Origin: CATQHW01 sp965243545
GTDB taxonomy: Bacteria > Spirochaetota > Spirochaetia > SZUA-6 > Bin103
Length of the DNA stretch: 64,000 nt
Direction: 5' to 3'
Assembly: GCA_965243545.1 (NCBI GenBank)
Contig: OZ251573.1
Coordinates: forward strand, 4,340,001 to 4,404,000
How positions within the stretch are numbered: the first letter of the stretch is position 1; every line of letters begins with the position of its first letter. The notes below the pieces were generated by a model. It did no database searches. It had not been told where the DNA came from and worked only from the letters and a program-made list of their open reading frames with translations. Position numbers and translations under genes: made by a program. Positions 26,508 to 35,298 of this stretch are shown here, piece after piece.

Positions 26508-29500
26508 TCACCAGCGAAGCGCGCCGCCGAGGCGGACGGCGTGCACGGGCGCGCCGGCCGGCGGCGCCTCCCACGTCCAGGCCATGCTCACCCGGAACCG
26601 GTCGAACCGGTACCCGACCTCCACCCCGGCCCGGCTCACGGGAGCGGCCGCGGCGTCCGCCCACGGATCGCCGGTCCGGCTTGCCGCGCTGCCCCACGAC
26701 GGCCCCAGCGCAAACCACAGTCCCGTGCCGGCGGGCGCGTAGCGCACCGTCACGCCGGCGCTCCACTCCCGGTGTTGCGGGTCCTGCGCCAGCAGATAAC
26801 GGCCGCGCGCGTCGACGCCGAGCCCGATGCCGGTGTGGTGATACTCGACGCCGCCGCCGGCCTCGGCGCCGAGCTGGTCCGCTCCGTTCCACAGCCCGCC
26901 GATCTCGGCGTTCGCCCGCAGGTGCGAGTGCCGCGCCAGCTCCCAGGCGCCCCGTCCCGACGCCACGGCGCGTATCCGCCGCGCCTCGGCGTTCGCCTGC
27001 AGGGCGGGGTGCGGGGCCGCCGATTGCGCCTGCAGCGTCGTCAGGAATCCGTCCGCCTCCAGCGCCACGCCTACGTCCTGCCAGGCGGCGAGCTCCACGT
27101 AGGCGCCGCCGGCCACCAGCCGCATCTCCGCCTCGGCGGCGATCGATCCGCCCCCGGCCGGCTGCAGAGCGACCGGTCCGCGGCCGCCGCCGGCCAGACC
27201 CCAGACGCCCACGCCGGGCGCCGGACGCAGATGCGCGTACGGCAGCACCGCGGTCATGGTGAGGTCGGCCGCGCCGGCGGCGCCGGCCGCCATCCGGTAG
27301 CTCACCCGTTCCGCGCGGCTCACCGCCACCGCCACGCCGACCACCCCGTCGGCGACCGGGTCGCGCCAACCGTAATCGAACCCCAGGTATCCGGTCAGCG
27401 CCGCTCCGTCCACGGTGACGCCGGCGCCGGACCGGTGGAATCCGCTCATCGCCCCCCGGCCCCACACCGACACCGATCCGCGGTGCTCGTCGACCACCGC
27501 GGCGGCGCCGAAACGTCCGTTCCCGCCCGCGGCGATCATCGAGCCGGTCGCCGTGAGGCGCGTGCCGATCACGTCGACCGCGTCGGCCGCCAGGGCGCTG
27601 CCGAACGCCGCCAGCACCTCTCCCAGGGCGGTCCCGCGCGCGGCGGCCGCGCGGTCGGTCACTTCGATGGTGAAGCGCAGCGCCGCCGTGTCTCCGCCGG
27701 CGTCGGTCGCCGTCAGCGCGTAGGCGGTGCGCGCCTGCGCCGCCGCCGGCGTCCCGGACACGGTGCGCGCCGCGGCGGCGAACGCCAACCCGGCCGGCGC
27801 AGCCGGCGCCAGCGTATAGGTGACCGGCGCCACGCCGCCACGCGCCGCCGGCAGGGTGAGCGCGACCCGGTCGCCGACCTCGTAGCGCTGCGCCGGCACC
27901 GCGGCGCCGCCAAAGGTGAGCGCCTGCGCCCCGGCCTCGTCCGCTTCGCCGGACGCCTCCGGCGCGTCGTTGTCGACGATCAGCAGATCGGCGCCGATCA
28001 CCGGCACGCCCTGCGCCACGCCGCCGACCGTGACCGTCTCGGTCCCCTCGTAGTCGTCGTCCTCGACCGGCCGGAGACGGAACACGCCTTGCGCGCTGCG
28101 CTCCCCCGCCTCGATGACGATGGCGAAGTCGCGCACCGGCTCGTAGTCGGCGGCGCCGGCGTCGTCGCCGACCGACACCATCACGGTCCTGGCCCGGCGG
28201 TCGTCGGCGCCGCTTCCGCGCGTGGCGGTCACCGTGACCGGCGTCGGCCCGGCCCCTTCCTCCACCATCGGCGGATCGGCCACCAGCCGGATCGCCGCAT
28301 CGCCGGCGGCGGAGTTACGGATCGTGCCGGTCGCCGACCCGGCGGTGTATTCCGGGCCGATCCCGTCCGGGAACGTTACGGCGCCGATTCCGACGGTGAA
28401 GGTTTCGTCGCCTTCCCGTTCGTTGTCGGCGGTGGCGGCCACCAGCAGGTTTCTGGTCTCCCCGGCGGCGCCGGTAAAGCTGAGCGGCGCGGTATTTTCG
28501 GTGTAGTCCACGCCGCCGCCGGCGGCGGTGCCGGCGGTGAACGCGGCGGTCACCCGTACGCCGCCCGGCGCCGCGTGCGACAACGTGACCGGAAAGCTGA
28601 GGGCTTCGCCCTCGGTGGCGCTGGCGTTGCCGACCGAGATGGCCAGGAGGTCGTCGTCCCGGATCGTCAGCGTGGCGGCGGCGGAGGCGGCCAGCCGGCC
28701 ATCGGTGATCCCGGTCAGGGTCACGGTCACCGTCTCGGCCGGCTCGGCGACTTCGTCGTCGTAGACCGTTACCGTGATCGTCCGCTGCTCCGTTCCGGCG
28801 CCGAAGGTGAGCGGCGAAGACTCCGCTACCGCGTAGTCGGCGCCTGCGGTGGCGGTGCCGCCGGTACTGAAGTTCACCGAGACCGCGCCGCCTGCGGCGG
28901 GCGTGCTCAGCCGCACCGTAAAGGTCCGCGTCTGCGCGCCGTCGTCCCCTTCGGTCACCGCTTCCGGCGCGGCGATCGTGACTTCGCGGTCGCTCCGGGA
29001 GCCGGGCGGCGCGGTACCGGATGGCGCGGCGCCGGGCTCGTCGGACGCGCCGGGCTCGTCGGACGCGCCGGGCTCATCGGCCGCACCAGGCTCGTCGGGC
29101 GAATCGGGGTCGTCCGGCGAGTCGGGATCATCGGGCGAGTCGGGATCGTCGGGCGCCTGCGCTGGTTCGGAGATGGTGATGGTCGCCGACGGAAGCCAAG
29201 CGCCCCGGGTGGCCAACCTGCCGCGCGGGGAGATGTCGGTGAGGGTGGCGGTGATGGTCTCGGGCGCTTCGGCGACGCGGTCCGCGTTGACGGTGACGGC
29301 AACGGTCCGGGTGGTGTCTCGCGGCCCGAAGGTCAACGTGAATCGCGTCGTCCCGGTCTCTTCATGGCGCCACTCCGTCCCGCGGGGCAGCGAGTAGTCG
29401 GCGCCGCGCGTGGCGGTGCCGCCGATCGCCACCACCACGTAGGTATACCGCGACGGGGGACGGCTCAAGGTGACCCGGAACGACGCGCTCGCGGTACCGG

Positions 29501-29687
29501 CGGCCGGTTCGGTGACGGCGCCGGACGAGGTGATCGCGGCGACCGGAACCGGCTCCTGGGCGGGCGCCGGCGGCGCGGCGATCGTCAGCGCAAGCAGCGC
29601 CCAGGCCGGGCCGGCGAACGCAACGGAACGGCGCAACGTCCCGCGCAGGCGGGCGGTGCGGGACGGCTCGGTGGCAGCGGAATACAT
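26508..29687 (-). CDS. Calx-beta repeat outer-membrane protein with autotransporter-like barrel
   Basis: A 1059-residue secreted protein. A signal peptide with a long n-region ends at PAPAQ near residue 44. About four Calx-beta domains follow (repeated A-D-Y, TVTV and D-E-x-A-E-x-x-E-T motifs), the first two separated by an acidic Pro/Ser/Asp repeat linker. An Ig-like putative module (about 590-690) precedes a C-terminal region of about 350 residues of alternating amphipathic strands ending VRLGGALRW, an outer-membrane barrel signature. ATG 29687 is chosen over the upstream ATG 29783 because AGAGG precedes it and the signal peptide starts there; the upstream one lies on the sigma-54 promoter. 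Probably a surface adhesin or sensor. Confidence 0.85.
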   Translation of the reverse strand: MYSAATEPSRTARLRGTLRRSVAFAGPAWALLALTIAAPPAPAQEPVPVAAITSSGAVTEPAAGTASASFRVTLSRPPSRYTYVVVAIGGTATRGADYSLPRGTEWRHEETGTTRFTLTFGPRDTTRTVAVTVNADRVAEAPETITATLTDISPRGRLATRGAWLPSATITISEPAQAPDDPDSPDDPDSPDDPDSPDEPGAADEPGASDEPGASDEPGAAPSGTAPPGSRSDREVTIAAPEAVTEGDDGAQTRTFTVRLSTPAAGGAVSVNFSTGGTATAGADYAVAESSPLTFGAGTEQRTITVTVYDDEVAEPAETVTVTLTGITDGRLAASAAATLTIRDDDLLAISVGNASATEGEALSFPVTLSHAAPGGVRVTAAFTAGTAAGGGVDYTENTAPLSFTGAAGETRNLLVAATADNEREGDETFTVGIGAVTFPDGIGPEYTAGSATGTIRNSAAGDAAIRLVADPPMVEEGAGPTPVTVTATRGSGADDRRARTVMVSVGDDAGAADYEPVRDFAIVIEAGERSAQGVFRLRPVEDDDYEGTETVTVGGVAQGVPVIGADLLIVDNDAPEASGEADEAGAQALTFGGAAVPAQRYEVGDRVALTLPAARGGVAPVTYTLAPAAPAGLAFAAAARTVSGTPAAAQARTAYALTATDAGGDTAALRFTIEVTDRAAAARGTALGEVLAAFGSALAADAVDVIGTRLTATGSMIAAGGNGRFGAAAVVDEHRGSVSVWGRGAMSGFHRSGAGVTVDGAALTGYLGFDYGWRDPVADGVVGVAVAVSRAERVSYRMAAGAAGAADLTMTAVLPYAHLRPAPGVGVWGLAGGGRGPVALQPAGGGSIAAEAEMRLVAGGAYVELAAWQDVGVALEADGFLTTLQAQSAAPHPALQANAEARRIRAVASGRGAWELARHSHLRANAEIGGLWNGADQLGAEAGGGVEYHHTGIGLGVDARGRYLLAQDPQHREWSAGVTVRYAPAGTGLWFALGPSWGSAASRTGDPWADAAAAPVSRAGVEVGYRFDRFRVSMAWTWEAPPAGAPVHAVRLGGALRW
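29029..29154 (-). repeat. Seven 18-bp tandem repeats in the Calx-beta gene
   Basis: Units of 18 bp (consensus near GCGCCGGGCTCGTCGGAC, drifting to GAGTCGGGATCGTCGGGC) encode hexapeptides such as DDPDSP and DEPGAS between the first and second Calx-beta domains. Copy number could vary without frameshift. Confidence 0.85.
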
Positions 29688-29782
29688 GGGATCGTTACCT
29701 CTCGACTCTCGATGTGCGTGATCCGCAGCTTCCGGCCGTGCGGACGCCGGTAAGCGGATGCGTGCGGTCACCCCCATCTCCA

Positions 29783-29799
29783 TACAAGGACCGTGCCAA
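29783..29799 (-). promoter_or_regulatory. Sigma-54 (-24/-12) promoter
   Basis: Minus strand TTGGCACGGTCCTTGTA: GG at -24, ten bases, then GT at the -12 position where GC is the consensus; TTGGCAC-N5-TTG matches otherwise. Transcription would start near 29772, about 85 nt before the Calx-beta ATG 29687, and could continue into the sigma-54 activator gene itself, giving positive feedback. Confidence 0.7.
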
Positions 29800-29878
29800 G
29801 TTTTCCGCAGACGCCCTTAACCGGTTCCGTATGGCCATCTATTCCGATCTGCCGGGGCGCGCTCCCACGCGCCTGCGT

Positions 29879-29893
29879 GTTGCGTAATGCAAC
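29879..29893. promoter_or_regulatory. Palindromic operator 1 (candidate enhancer)
   Basis: GTTGCGTAATGCAAC, a GTTGC-N5-GCAAC palindrome centred about 95 bp upstream of the sigma-54 promoter. It matches operator 2 in 13 of 15 bases. Confidence 0.6.
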
Positions 29894-29973
29894 GCACGGC
29901 AGCCGGCCGCCGGCCGCAGAATGCTGGCAAATCTTTGTCTTACAACTGATTGTCGAATGAAAGGAGGCGCTCC

Positions 29974-29988
29974 GTTGCGATATGCAAC
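29974..29988. promoter_or_regulatory. Palindromic operator 2 (candidate enhancer)
   Basis: GTTGCGATATGCAAC, centred 95 bp (about nine helical turns) beyond operator 1 and about 190 bp from the sigma-54 promoter. A further half-site GTTGCG lies at 29993-29998. Confidence 0.6.
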
Positions 29989-30107
29989 AGCCGTTGCGGA
30001 ATCGCGCGCAGCCGGCGCCCACGCTTCCGGGGCGCGGCGCCGGCGGGCGTGACGCCGTGCGGCCGGGTTTGACGCCGCACCGGCCACCGTGCTACCGAGA
30101 CGTAACC

Positions 30108-32654
30108 ATGCCGTCCGGACCGAGGATAGTGATCGCCGCGCCGGACCCGGACGCCGCCGCGCTGGCGGCGCGTCTGCCGAGTCTGGGCTACGCGGTCTGC
30201 GCCGCCGTCGGCTGCGGCCGCCGCGCGGTGGCGGAAACCGCGCGCCTGCGCCCGGCGCTGGCGTTGATCGACGCCGGGTTGGCCGGCGAGGTGAGCGGTA
30301 TCGACGCCGCCGCCCGGATCGGCGCCCGCCTCGGCGTGCCGGTGGTCTTTCTGATCGCCGCGGGTACGAAGGACCTGCCGCCGGCGGCCCGCGCCGGCGC
30401 GCCGTTCGGCTGCGCATGGCAACCGTGCGCCGACCGCCAACTGCAGTCGATTCTGGACACCGCGCTGTCCCTGCACCAAAGGGAAGCGGCGCTACGGGAG
30501 CGCGTCCGAGGGCTCGAGCGCGACGTCGTGGACCTGCGCGACGACGCGCAGCTGTTTCACACCGTGATCGACGCCACCAGCGACGGCGTCGTGGCCAGCG
30601 TGAACGGCGGATTCCGCCGGTTGAACGCCGCCGCCAAGTCGGTCCTGGGCTCCGACGTGCGGCCGTGCGACTGGGAGCCGCCCTACGGGCTGTTCCGGCC
30701 CGACGGCGCGCCGCTGCCGGCCGAGGAGGATCCGCTCACCCGCGCCCGGCTGCACGGTGAATCGGCCGACGGCGTCGAGGTTCTGGCCCGCACGCCGCGC
30801 AACCCGGACGGGGTCTGGCTGCGCGTCAACGCGCGGCCGCTGCCGGGCGGCGGCGGCGTGATCGCGTTCCGCAACATCACCGAGTTGCGCACCACCGAGC
30901 GCGGTCTGCGGCAGCGGGAGGACGCCTTCAACCGGCAGGCCAACCTGATGAAGATCGTGTTCAACGCCATCAGCGAAGGCGTGATCGTGGCCGACCCCGA
31001 CGGCAAGTACCTGATTCACAACGCCGCCATGGAGCGCATCATCGGCGTGTACCGGCCGGACGCCGACATAACCCGGCGATCGGAAACCTACGGCATCTAC
31101 TATCCCGACGGCGAGACGTTATATCCGTCGCGCGAGCTGCCGATCACGCGCGCCATACGCGGCGAATCGACCGACGACGTGGTGGTGTTCATACGCAATG
31201 ATCACCGGCCGGACGGGGTGTACGTCAGCATAAACGGGCGTCCGCTGTACGACGAAGCGGGCGCGCTGATCGGCGGCGTGATCGTGTTTCGCGACGTCGG
31301 CAGAGCCCGGCAGGAGGAGCTGGAGATCACCCGCACGACCAAAGCCCTGCGCAAGCAGACGCGCGCCATGGAGGCCGTCCTCAACAGCCTCTCAGACGGC
31401 GTGGTGGTCGCCAACATGAAAGGCGAGCTCACCCTGTTCAACCGCAGCGCGGAACGGATCGTCGGCATCGGCTTGACCGATACCGGGCCGGACCAGTGGC
31501 AGGAACGCTACGGCATCTTCTATGCCGACGGGGAGACGCCGATGCCGGTGGACGAGCTGCCGCTCACCCGCGCCATTCGCGGCGAGGCGTCGGACGACGT
31601 GGAGATGTTCATCCGCAATCCGCAGGTGCCGGACGGCGTATTCATCAACGTGAGCGGCCGGCCGATGCAGGACGGCCCCGCGGACCTGCGCGGCGGCGTG
31701 ATCGTGATCCACGACGTGACCGAGCGCGTGCATGCCGAGCAGGCGTTGATGCAGGCGTTCGCGCAGGGGCGGATGGAGGTGGTCGACACCATCCTGCACA
31801 ACATCGGCAACGCCATCAACAGCGTGTCGATCGGCGTCGGCACGGTGCGCGAAGAGCTGCGTCAGAACGCGCTGCTGCGCCGTTTTGCCGCCCTGGCGCA
31901 GGCGCTGGAGGCGCACCGCGGCGATCTGCCCTCCTATCTGACCGGCGACCCGCAGGGGCGCAAGGTGGCGCCGTTCATCCGGGCGCTGGCCGCCGACGCC
32001 GCCGCCTGGAACGAGCGCATGACCCGCACCGTCGACCGCGTCAAGAGCCGCGTGGCCCACATCGTCGACATCATCAACACGCAGAAGTCGTTTCACGAAG
32101 GGACCACGGCGCGCAAGATCGTCAACCTGCGGCAGTCGATCACCGACGCGCTCAAGGTGCTGGCCGAGTCGCTGGCCTCGCGCGGCATCGAGCTGCGCGT
32201 CGACTGCGCCCGGGCGCCGGGCGAAATCCGCATCGAGGAGAGCCGGTTCCATCAGATGCTGGTCAACCTGGTCAAGAACGCGATGGAAGCGATCGACGAG
32301 CTGGCGCCGCAGGCCGCGCCGGGCGCCCGCCGGATCGCGGTCGACTGCTACCTGGAGAACGAGTTCCTGGTGATCGACGTGGTCGACAACGGCATCGGCA
32401 TCAAGGACGACCGCCAGCGGATGATCTTCACCGCCGGCTACACGACCAAGAAGGACGGCAACGGGCTCGGACTCCATTCGGCGGCCAACTTCGTGATCGC
32501 GTCCGGCGGCAGGATCTATCCGTTGAGCGGCGGCATCGGCAGGGGAACGACCATGCGGGTCATGTTGCGGCGCTCCTCGACGCTTCCCGAACACGCCCCC
32601 GAGCGGACCGAAAACGGATCGGCGCTGACGGCCGGCGCCGGCCGGCGCCCGTAG
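30108..32654 (+). CDS. Soluble multi-PAS sensor histidine kinase with N-terminal receiver-like domain
   Basis: An 848-residue kinase without membrane segments. Residues 1 to about 120 form a receiver-like fold (RIVIAAPDPDAAAL, ALIDAGLAG) that lacks the acidic pocket of a true receiver. Three PAS-type domains follow (about 150-265, 280-410, 430-550), each with a similar tail of the type YGI(Y/F)(Y/A)DGE...RAIRGE...PDGV. The H-box is VVDTILHNIGNAINSV (near 565), and the ATPase domain has NLVKNAMEAID, DNGIGI and GNGLGLHSAANF. ATG 30108 is preferred to 29982 because the fold starts there. Divergent from the Calx-beta gene and probably the partner of the response regulator. Confidence 0.88.
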   Translation: MPSGPRIVIAAPDPDAAALAARLPSLGYAVCAAVGCGRRAVAETARLRPALALIDAGLAGEVSGIDAAARIGARLGVPVVFLIAAGTKDLPPAARAGAPFGCAWQPCADRQLQSILDTALSLHQREAALRERVRGLERDVVDLRDDAQLFHTVIDATSDGVVASVNGGFRRLNAAAKSVLGSDVRPCDWEPPYGLFRPDGAPLPAEEDPLTRARLHGESADGVEVLARTPRNPDGVWLRVNARPLPGGGGVIAFRNITELRTTERGLRQREDAFNRQANLMKIVFNAISEGVIVADPDGKYLIHNAAMERIIGVYRPDADITRRSETYGIYYPDGETLYPSRELPITRAIRGESTDDVVVFIRNDHRPDGVYVSINGRPLYDEAGALIGGVIVFRDVGRARQEELEITRTTKALRKQTRAMEAVLNSLSDGVVVANMKGELTLFNRSAERIVGIGLTDTGPDQWQERYGIFYADGETPMPVDELPLTRAIRGEASDDVEMFIRNPQVPDGVFINVSGRPMQDGPADLRGGVIVIHDVTERVHAEQALMQAFAQGRMEVVDTILHNIGNAINSVSIGVGTVREELRQNALLRRFAALAQALEAHRGDLPSYLTGDPQGRKVAPFIRALAADAAAWNERMTRTVDRVKSRVAHIVDIINTQKSFHEGTTARKIVNLRQSITDALKVLAESLASRGIELRVDCARAPGEIRIEESRFHQMLVNLVKNAMEAIDELAPQAAPGARRIAVDCYLENEFLVIDVVDNGIGIKDDRQRMIFTAGYTTKKDGNGLGLHSAANFVIASGGRIYPLSGGIGRGTTMRVMLRRSSTLPEHAPERTENGSALTAGAGRRP

Positions 32655-32666
32655 CGGACGGCGCGC

Positions 32667-33116
32667 ATGGAGTTCCCGCGCTACTTTTCCCGCGCCGACG
32701 CGGTGAGCACGCTGCCGCTGGTCAAACGGATCGTGGCCGACATCCTGGATACCGGGCGCAGCCTGCGCGAGTACCTGGAGGAGACGACTCCGCAGCGCGC
32801 CCGCGCGGCGGCGGAGGCCGGGCCGACGCGGAGCGAACAGCGCCGCGCCGCCCGGCGCCTGTTCGACGAAGACCCGACCATCCAGGAGCACCGCGCCGCC
32901 CTGCTGGAGTATCTGGCCGAGATGAACACGATAGGCTGCCTGTACAAGGACTGGGACTTCGAGGTCGGCCTGGTCGACTTCCCCGCGATCATGGACGGTG
33001 AGACGGTGTTCCTGTGCTGGCGCAGCGACGAGTCGGAGCTCGCCTTCTATCACCGCGTCGAAGCCGGCTACGCCGGCCGCCGCCCCCTGCCGCCCGACTG
33101 GACCGGCGACGCCTGA
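32667..33116 (+). CDS. DUF2203 family protein
   Basis: A 149-residue soluble protein of DUF2203: YFSRADAVSTLPLVKRIVADI at the start, a helical charged middle, YLAEMNTIGCLYKDWDFEVGLVDFPAIMDGETVFLCWRSDESELAFYHRVEAGYAGRRPL (given here in parts: NTIGCLYKDWDFEVGLVDFP, GETVFLCWRSDE, FYHRVEAGYAGR) at the end. The function of the family is unknown. It follows the kinase stop by 12 bp and is probably co-transcribed with it. Confidence 0.8.
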   Translation: MEFPRYFSRADAVSTLPLVKRIVADILDTGRSLREYLEETTPQRARAAAEAGPTRSEQRRAARRLFDEDPTIQEHRAALLEYLAEMNTIGCLYKDWDFEVGLVDFPAIMDGETVFLCWRSDESELAFYHRVEAGYAGRRPLPPDWTGDA

Positions 33117-33127
33117 GGCGCCGGCCC

Positions 33128-33163
33128 GCTCATCCGCTCCGAGCGGCTCATCCGCTCCGAGCG
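33128..33163. repeat. 18-bp tandem duplication over the eda stop codon
   Basis: GCTCATCCGCTCCGAGCG occurs twice in tandem. The eda stop (TCA on the plus strand, 33148-33150) lies in the second copy, so the duplication created or shifted the 3' end. Confidence 0.8.
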
Positions 33164-33810
33164 CCCGCTACGCAGGCCAGCGCATCGGCGACGCGGGCGG
33201 CGATCCGGCCGTAGGCGCCCTGCCGGCGGTCCGCGTCCGGAAACAGGGCGCTGCCTATGCCGACCGCGCAGGCGCCCGCGCCGATCCAGGCGCCGATGCT
33301 GTCCGCCGACACCGCCACCCCGCCGGTCGGCAGGATGCTCGTCCACGGCATCGGCCCGCGCACCGCGCGCACGAACTCCGGTCCGCCGACCGCGCCGGGA
33401 AACACCTTGACGATCTCCGCCCCCAGCTCCTCGGCGCGGCTGATCTCGCCGGGCGTCATGCAGCCGGGCAGATACGGGATCTTGCGCCGGTTGCAGAGAC
33501 GGGCGGTCGCCGGGTCGAGCGACGGGCTGACGATGAAGCGGGCGCCGGCGGCGGCGTAATGCGCGGCCGTCGGCGCGTCCATGATCGATCCCGCGCCGAT
33601 CCACACGCCGCTACGCCGCAGGCGCGCAGCCACCGCCGCAAACGCCGCCAGCGCGCCGGGGCCGCGGTCGGTCAGCTCCACCACCCGCGCGCCGCCCTCC
33701 ACGCAGGCGGCGGCCAGGCGGCAGGCCGCCTCCGGGTCCGGGTCGTAGAAAAGCGGTACCAGCCCGGACTCATGAATGGCCGTGTAACAGCGCAGGCGAT
33801 CGCTCATCAT
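33148..33810 (-). CDS. eda: KDPG/KHG aldolase
   Basis: A 220-residue class I aldolase that splits 2-keto-3-deoxy-6-phosphogluconate to pyruvate and glyceraldehyde 3-phosphate. VVELTDRG carries the catalytic Glu (near 45), IGAGSIMDA follows (near 75), and the Schiff-base Lys is in AEIVKVFPG (near 137); WTSILPTGGV is the phosphate-binding segment. ATG 33810 is immediately followed by a second ATG. It lies 5 bp downstream of uxaC, which supports a role in hexuronate catabolism. The last residues differ from the family because of an 18-bp duplication at the stop. Confidence 0.9.
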   Translation of the reverse strand: MMSDRLRCYTAIHESGLVPLFYDPDPEAACRLAAACVEGGARVVELTDRGPGALAAFAAVAARLRRSGVWIGAGSIMDAPTAAHYAAAGARFIVSPSLDPATARLCNRRKIPYLPGCMTPGEISRAEELGAEIVKVFPGAVGGPEFVRAVRGPMPWTSILPTGGVAVSADSIGAWIGAGACAVGIGSALFPDADRRQGAYGRIAARVADALACVAGARSG

Positions 33811-33815
33811 CGGCG

Positions 33816-35240
33816 TCACGCCTCGATCCCGAAGTACCGGCAGGCATTGCCGTAGCAGACGTCGGCGACGATGCCGCCGAGCAGATCGAAGTCGGCCGGC
33901 AGCAGCCCGCGCTCGATCTCGTCCCCCAGGATGCCGCACAGCAGGCGGCGAAAGTAGTCGTGCCGGGGGTAGGAGAGGAAGCTGCGCGAGTCGGTCACCA
34001 TGCCGACGAAACAGCTCAGCAGGCCGCAGTTCGACAACGCGTCGAGCTGCCGCGTCATGCCGTCGATCTGATCGTTGAACCACCACGCGGTCCCGAACTG
34101 CATTCGGCCGCGCACCGCCCGGCCGTGCGGGTCGGCGCCCTGGAAGTTGCCGATCATCGCCGCGAACAGTTCGTTCTGCGCCGGGTCCAGGTTGTACAGG
34201 ATGGTCCGGGGCAGCGCGCCGGCCTGCTCCAGCCGGTCGAAGAACCGCGCCATCGACCGCGCCGGCGGCGGATCGCCGATCGAGTCGTAGCCGGCGTCGC
34301 GGCCGAGCGCCCGGAAGCCGCGGCGGTTGGTGTTGCGCAGAGCGCCCAGGTGGAACTGCTGCGTCCAGCCGGCGGCGGCGTCCATGCGCGCCATCTCGAA
34401 CAGGACGGCGGAACGGTACGCGCGCGCCGCTTCAGGGTCCGCCGCCTGTCCCTGCACGGCGCGCCGGAACGTTCCTTCGACTTCGCGCGCCGTGTACGGC
34501 TCGGCATCCAGCGTCTCCAGGCCGTGATCGGACAACCGGCAGCCGGCGGCGTGGAAGTCGGCGTGGCGCGCGGCCAAGGCGGCGAGCATCCCGTCATAGT
34601 CGGTGATCTCCCCGCCGGCGCGCTCCGACAGGCGGGCCAGCCAGCCGTTCAAGCGCTCGGGGTCGTCGACCGCCAGGGCGTGGTCGGCGCGAAAGCCCGG
34701 CGCCACCGTGCACGGCGCGCCCGACCGCCGGATGCGGTCGTGGTGCTCCAGGCTGTCGGCCGGGTCGTCGGTGGTGCAGACGACCCGCACGTTCATCATC
34801 CGCAGCAGGCCGTGGGTGCGGAGCTCCGGCTCCCGCAGCCGCTCGTTGCAGGCGCGGTAGATCGATTCGGCCGTCGCCGGCGACAGCAGATCGTCGATCC
34901 CGAACGGTGTGCGCAGCTCCAGGTGCGTCCAGTGGTAGAGCGGGTTGCGCACCGTGTACGGCACCGCCGCCGCCCACGCCGCGAACTTCCGGTAGTCGCC
35001 GGCGTCGCCGGTGATCAGCCGCTCGTCGACGCCGAGCGCGCGCATGGCCCGCCACTTGTAGTGGTCGCCGCCGAGCCACATCTGCGTGATGGTCGGAAAA
35101 GCGCGGTTGTCGGCGATCTCCTTCACCGGCAGGTGGCAGTGGTAGTCGAAGATCGGCTGGCCGGCAGCGTAGTCACGGTACAGGCGGCGCGCCGGCTCGT
35201 TCGGCAGCAGGAAGTCCGGTCCCAGGAACGGTTCCGCCAT
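33816..35240 (-). CDS. uxaC: Glucuronate (uronate) isomerase
   Basis: A 474-residue enzyme converting glucuronate to fructuronate or galacturonate to tagaturonate. GPDFLLPNEPARRLYRDYA, FDYHCHLPVKEIADNRAF (metal-binding His), WLGGDHYKWRAMRALGV, RTPFGI and WWFNDQIDGM are UxaC blocks. The frame extends upstream to 35333, but ATG 35240 fits the family length and N-terminus. TATCAT ends 9 bp before the ATG on the coding strand (35250-35255), a possible -10 box. It is the first gene of a uxaC-eda unit; uxaB/uxuB and kinase genes are not present here. Confidence 0.95.
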   Translation of the reverse strand: MAEPFLGPDFLLPNEPARRLYRDYAAGQPIFDYHCHLPVKEIADNRAFPTITQMWLGGDHYKWRAMRALGVDERLITGDAGDYRKFAAWAAAVPYTVRNPLYHWTHLELRTPFGIDDLLSPATAESIYRACNERLREPELRTHGLLRMMNVRVVCTTDDPADSLEHHDRIRRSGAPCTVAPGFRADHALAVDDPERLNGWLARLSERAGGEITDYDGMLAALAARHADFHAAGCRLSDHGLETLDAEPYTAREVEGTFRRAVQGQAADPEAARAYRSAVLFEMARMDAAAGWTQQFHLGALRNTNRRGFRALGRDAGYDSIGDPPPARSMARFFDRLEQAGALPRTILYNLDPAQNELFAAMIGNFQGADPHGRAVRGRMQFGTAWWFNDQIDGMTRQLDALSNCGLLSCFVGMVTDSRSFLSYPRHDYFRRLLCGILGDEIERGLLPADFDLLGGIVADVCYGNACRYFGIEA

Positions 35241-35260
35241 ACGCAGGGGATGATACCCCC

Positions 35261-35290
35261 TTGAACCGCCGCGCGCCATTCGCCTATAGG
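35261..35290 (+). promoter_or_regulatory. Promoter of the GNAT-like gene (leaderless)
   Basis: TTGAAC (35261-35266), 18 bp, TATAGG (35285-35290). The predicted transcription start (about 35297-35299) coincides with the GTG start codon at 35299, and there is no ribosome site. Confidence 0.5.
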
Positions 35291-35298
35291 TTGGCGCC

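Larger units (their letters stand above)
29688..30107. promoter_or_regulatory. 420-bp divergent control region between surface protein and kinase
   Basis: No gene is present. It holds a sigma-54 promoter on the minus strand, two near-identical 15-bp palindromes and the leader of the kinase gene. It is AT-richer in the middle (about 29895-29965) than the flanking genes. Confidence 0.6.

Noticed and set aside
26541..29753. 1070-codon open frame on the plus strand
   Set aside because: Antisense to the Calx-beta gene; its Arg/Gly-rich translation has no domain, and high GC keeps antisense frames open.
29930..29945. Plus-strand sigma-54 promoter for the kinase (TGGCAAATCTTTGTC)
   Set aside because: The GG-N10-GC spacing and -12 element do not fit.
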